From the NCBI GenBank assembly GCA_040878115.1, contig JBBDMV010000012.1:1-8203 (forward strand): a stretch of 8,203 nt of DNA, read 5' to 3'. Made by a program: the position numbers and the translations under genes. The notes below the pieces were generated by a model. It saw only the letters and a list, made by a program, of their open reading frames with translations. It ran no database searches and was not told the origin of the DNA. This stretch comes from JBBDMU01 sp040878115. GTDB taxonomy: Bacteria > Bacteroidota > Rhodothermia > Balneolales > Natronogracilivirgulaceae. This document shows, one piece after another, positions 7,174-8,203 of this stretch. How positions within the stretch are numbered: position 1 is the stretch's first letter; the number at the start of each line of letters is the position of its first letter.

Positions 7174-7716
7174 ATGAAATACTCGGAACTTGTTTCTGCC
7201 ACCCTTGCGAACGATAAAAAGCGTCTTAATCAAATTGTTGACAAACTGCATTCCGCTTTGGTCCTTTATTTATGCGGTACCATGCAATGCTCATTTACTG
7301 ATGCCGAAGATTGTTCTCAACAAGCCATTCTGGATACACTGGAAAAAATAAAAGCTAATAGGATTAGAACCCCTGATAGAGTATATCTTTATTTGCAAAA
7401 AACCTGCCGCAACAATTACTACCGGTTGGTAAGGCATAATAACAGAATGGTATCAGATGAACACTTTTCCTATATGATCGAGCCTGCTGAACAACTCCGA
7501 AATTTATTGGATGATGAAAAACTTGGTATTTTGAATGAATGCCTGGATAAATTATCTGAAACACTCAGAACATTTATTGACTACTTCATAAGTCGGCCCG
7601 GTATTGATTCTGAGCAAGTTGCCGTAGAATTCAATACGAGTGTCGCTGGCGTATGGAGCAAAAAACATCGGATAATCCGGATATTAGCTAACTGCGTCAA
7701 AATAAAAATGAGATAA
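7174..7716 (+). CDS. ECF-type RNA polymerase sigma factor, sigma-70 family
   Basis: The 180-residue protein has the two-domain layout of extracytoplasmic-function sigma factors. Region 2 covers roughly residues 20-88, with FTDAEDCSQQAILDTLEKIK at 41-60 matching the usual DAEDxxQExFL helix, and VYLYLQKTCRNNYYRLVR at 70-87 matching the promoter-melting segment. Region 4 covers about 117-175: LNECLDKLSETLRTFIDYF, then a helix-turn-helix EQVAVEFNTSVAGVWSKKHR at 147-166 for -35 recognition. The length is normal. The ATG at 7174 lacks a Shine-Dalgarno sequence. No FecR-like or zinc-binding anti-sigma gene follows in the 487 nt to the window edge, and upstream there is only the gene-poor region, so its partner and signal are unknown. 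It stands on the opposite strand from the preceding metabolic genes. Assignment to a numbered ECF group is not possible by eye. Confidence 0.88.
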   Translation: MKYSELVSATLANDKKRLNQIVDKLHSALVLYLCGTMQCSFTDAEDCSQQAILDTLEKIKANRIRTPDRVYLYLQKTCRNNYYRLVRHNNRMVSDEHFSYMIEPAEQLRNLLDDEKLGILNECLDKLSETLRTFIDYFISRPGIDSEQVAVEFNTSVAGVWSKKHRIIRILANCVKIKMR

Positions 7717-7859
7717 TTGCAAGGCGATTACTTCTATTGTACCTATACCCTTTGTATTTTTTCTGTTTTCAGAAAGGCTAAAATAATTTAATGTAAGTTA
7801 TTGATAAATCTAAAGCATCTTATTGATTCAGTGCTGCATTGCGGAATGCAATGAAGTTT
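7717..7859. other. non-coding spacer after the sigma factor, with small hairpins
   Basis: No gene is seen between the sigma factor stop and the repeat array. A weak 6-bp hairpin, TTTCTG-TTTT-CAGAAA (7760-7775), follows the stop by about 45 nt but has no U-tract, so it is a poor terminator candidate. A second hairpin, CATTGC-GGAAT-GCAATG (7837-7853), lies 6 nt ahead of the first array unit and may be the leader of that element. Confidence 0.5.
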
Positions 7860-8145
7860 AACAGCCCCGAAGCGGGCGGCAGGACCTAGCCCAGTGCCAA
7901 ACCGTGGGTCAGGATTTATAAAATACAGACAAATCCAACAGCCTCAATGAGGCGGCAGAACCTAGCCCAGGGTGTCAACCCTGGGTCAGAATTTATAAAT
8001 TACAGGCAGACTCAACAGCCTCAACGAGGCGGCAGAACCTAGCCCAAGGTGTCAACCCTGGGTCAGAATTTATAAATTACAGGCAAACTCAACAGCCTCA
8101 ACGAGGCGGCAGAACCTAGCCCAGGGTGTTAACCCTGGGTCAGAA
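7860..8145. repeat. four-copy 77-bp tandem repeat, each unit with two hairpins
   Basis: Units begin with AACAGCC at 7860, 7937, 8014 and 8091, exactly 77 bp apart. Each has a 55-nt core (7860-7914, 7937-7991, 8014-8068, 8091-8145); the first three are followed by a 22-nt linker containing TTTATAAATTACAG or a near copy. Cores 2, 3 and 4 differ pairwise at only two positions, while core 1 is more diverged. Hairpin one is GCCTC-AAC-GAGGC. Hairpin two is CCCAGGG-TGTCAA-CCCTGGG. In core 1, hairpin one changes on both sides (GCCC with GGGC), which preserves pairing, but hairpin two is weakened to CCCA with TGGG. The linkers are conserved, so this is not a CRISPR array. Seventy-seven is not a multiple of three, so it does not encode a protein repeat. 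Role unknown. Confidence 0.92.
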
Positions 8146-8203
8146 ATGTGTCTCGTCCTAAAAAAAGTTTACAGGTTATTTGATTAATCCTAACCCAAGT
8201 TTA

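Noticed and set aside
7364..7564. Minus-strand frame inside the sigma factor gene
   Set aside because: It is a shadow of the well-supported sigma factor coding sequence and has no recognisable domain.
6350..7750. CCTATACCC at 6350-6358 and 7742-7750, resembling the arms of the lpdA-lipB palindrome
   Set aside because: A 9-nt match in A/T-rich spacers is too short to claim a shared repeat, and no palindromic partner is present at either place.
7860..8145. CRISPR array
   Set aside because: The 22-nt intervals between cores are nearly identical instead of unique, the 55-nt cores are too long, they contain two hairpins, and no cas genes are present.
8014..8190. Open plus-strand frame running through array units 3 and 4
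   Set aside because: It has no convincing start, and the 77-bp period shifts the reading frame in each unit, so it is open by chance in repetitive DNA.

Overview
The window reads as a chromosomal segment from a Bacteroidota-like bacterium, most plausibly of the Balneolota/Rhodothermota branch. The reasons are moderate GC, almost no Shine-Dalgarno sequences ahead of well-defined starts, and protein sequences of that flavour (for example SVNRDE in LipA). The assignment comes from reading the sequence only and is not certain.

Left end (1-1151): the first 54 codons of an A-type Fe-S cluster carrier (IscA/SufA/HesB family) run off the left edge on the minus strand. A C-terminal remnant of a DUF502 membrane protein follows on the plus strand. 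It meets, tail to tail with a 17-nt overlap, a minus-strand AlbA_2/Schlafen-type protein with a C-terminal helix-turn-helix.

Centre (1198-6211): five housekeeping genes lie on the minus strand, in transcription order lpdA, lipB, lipA, plsY, gpsA. LipB loads octanoyl groups from acyl carrier protein onto lipoyl domains, LipA inserts the two sulfurs, and LpdA reoxidises the dihydrolipoyl arm. GpsA makes sn-glycerol-3-phosphate and PlsY acylates it, starting phospholipid synthesis. plsY and gpsA overlap by 4 nt. A large inverted repeat lies in the short lpdA-lipB gap and ends in a U-tract just before the lipB start.

Right end (6212-8203): a gene-poor region of about 960 nt contains an unusual convergent set of 11-bp phased repeats. 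It is followed by a plus-strand ECF-type sigma factor with no anti-sigma gene in view, then by four copies of a 77-bp tandem repeat. Each repeat can fold into two hairpins. The fourth copy loses the repeat consensus abruptly at about 8146.

Most of the window is ordinary core metabolism. The parts that known gene functions do not explain are the 77-bp two-hairpin array, the 11-bp phased repeats, the lpdA-lipB palindrome and the truncated DUF502 fragment. I see no CRISPR array, tRNA, rRNA or complete mobile element.
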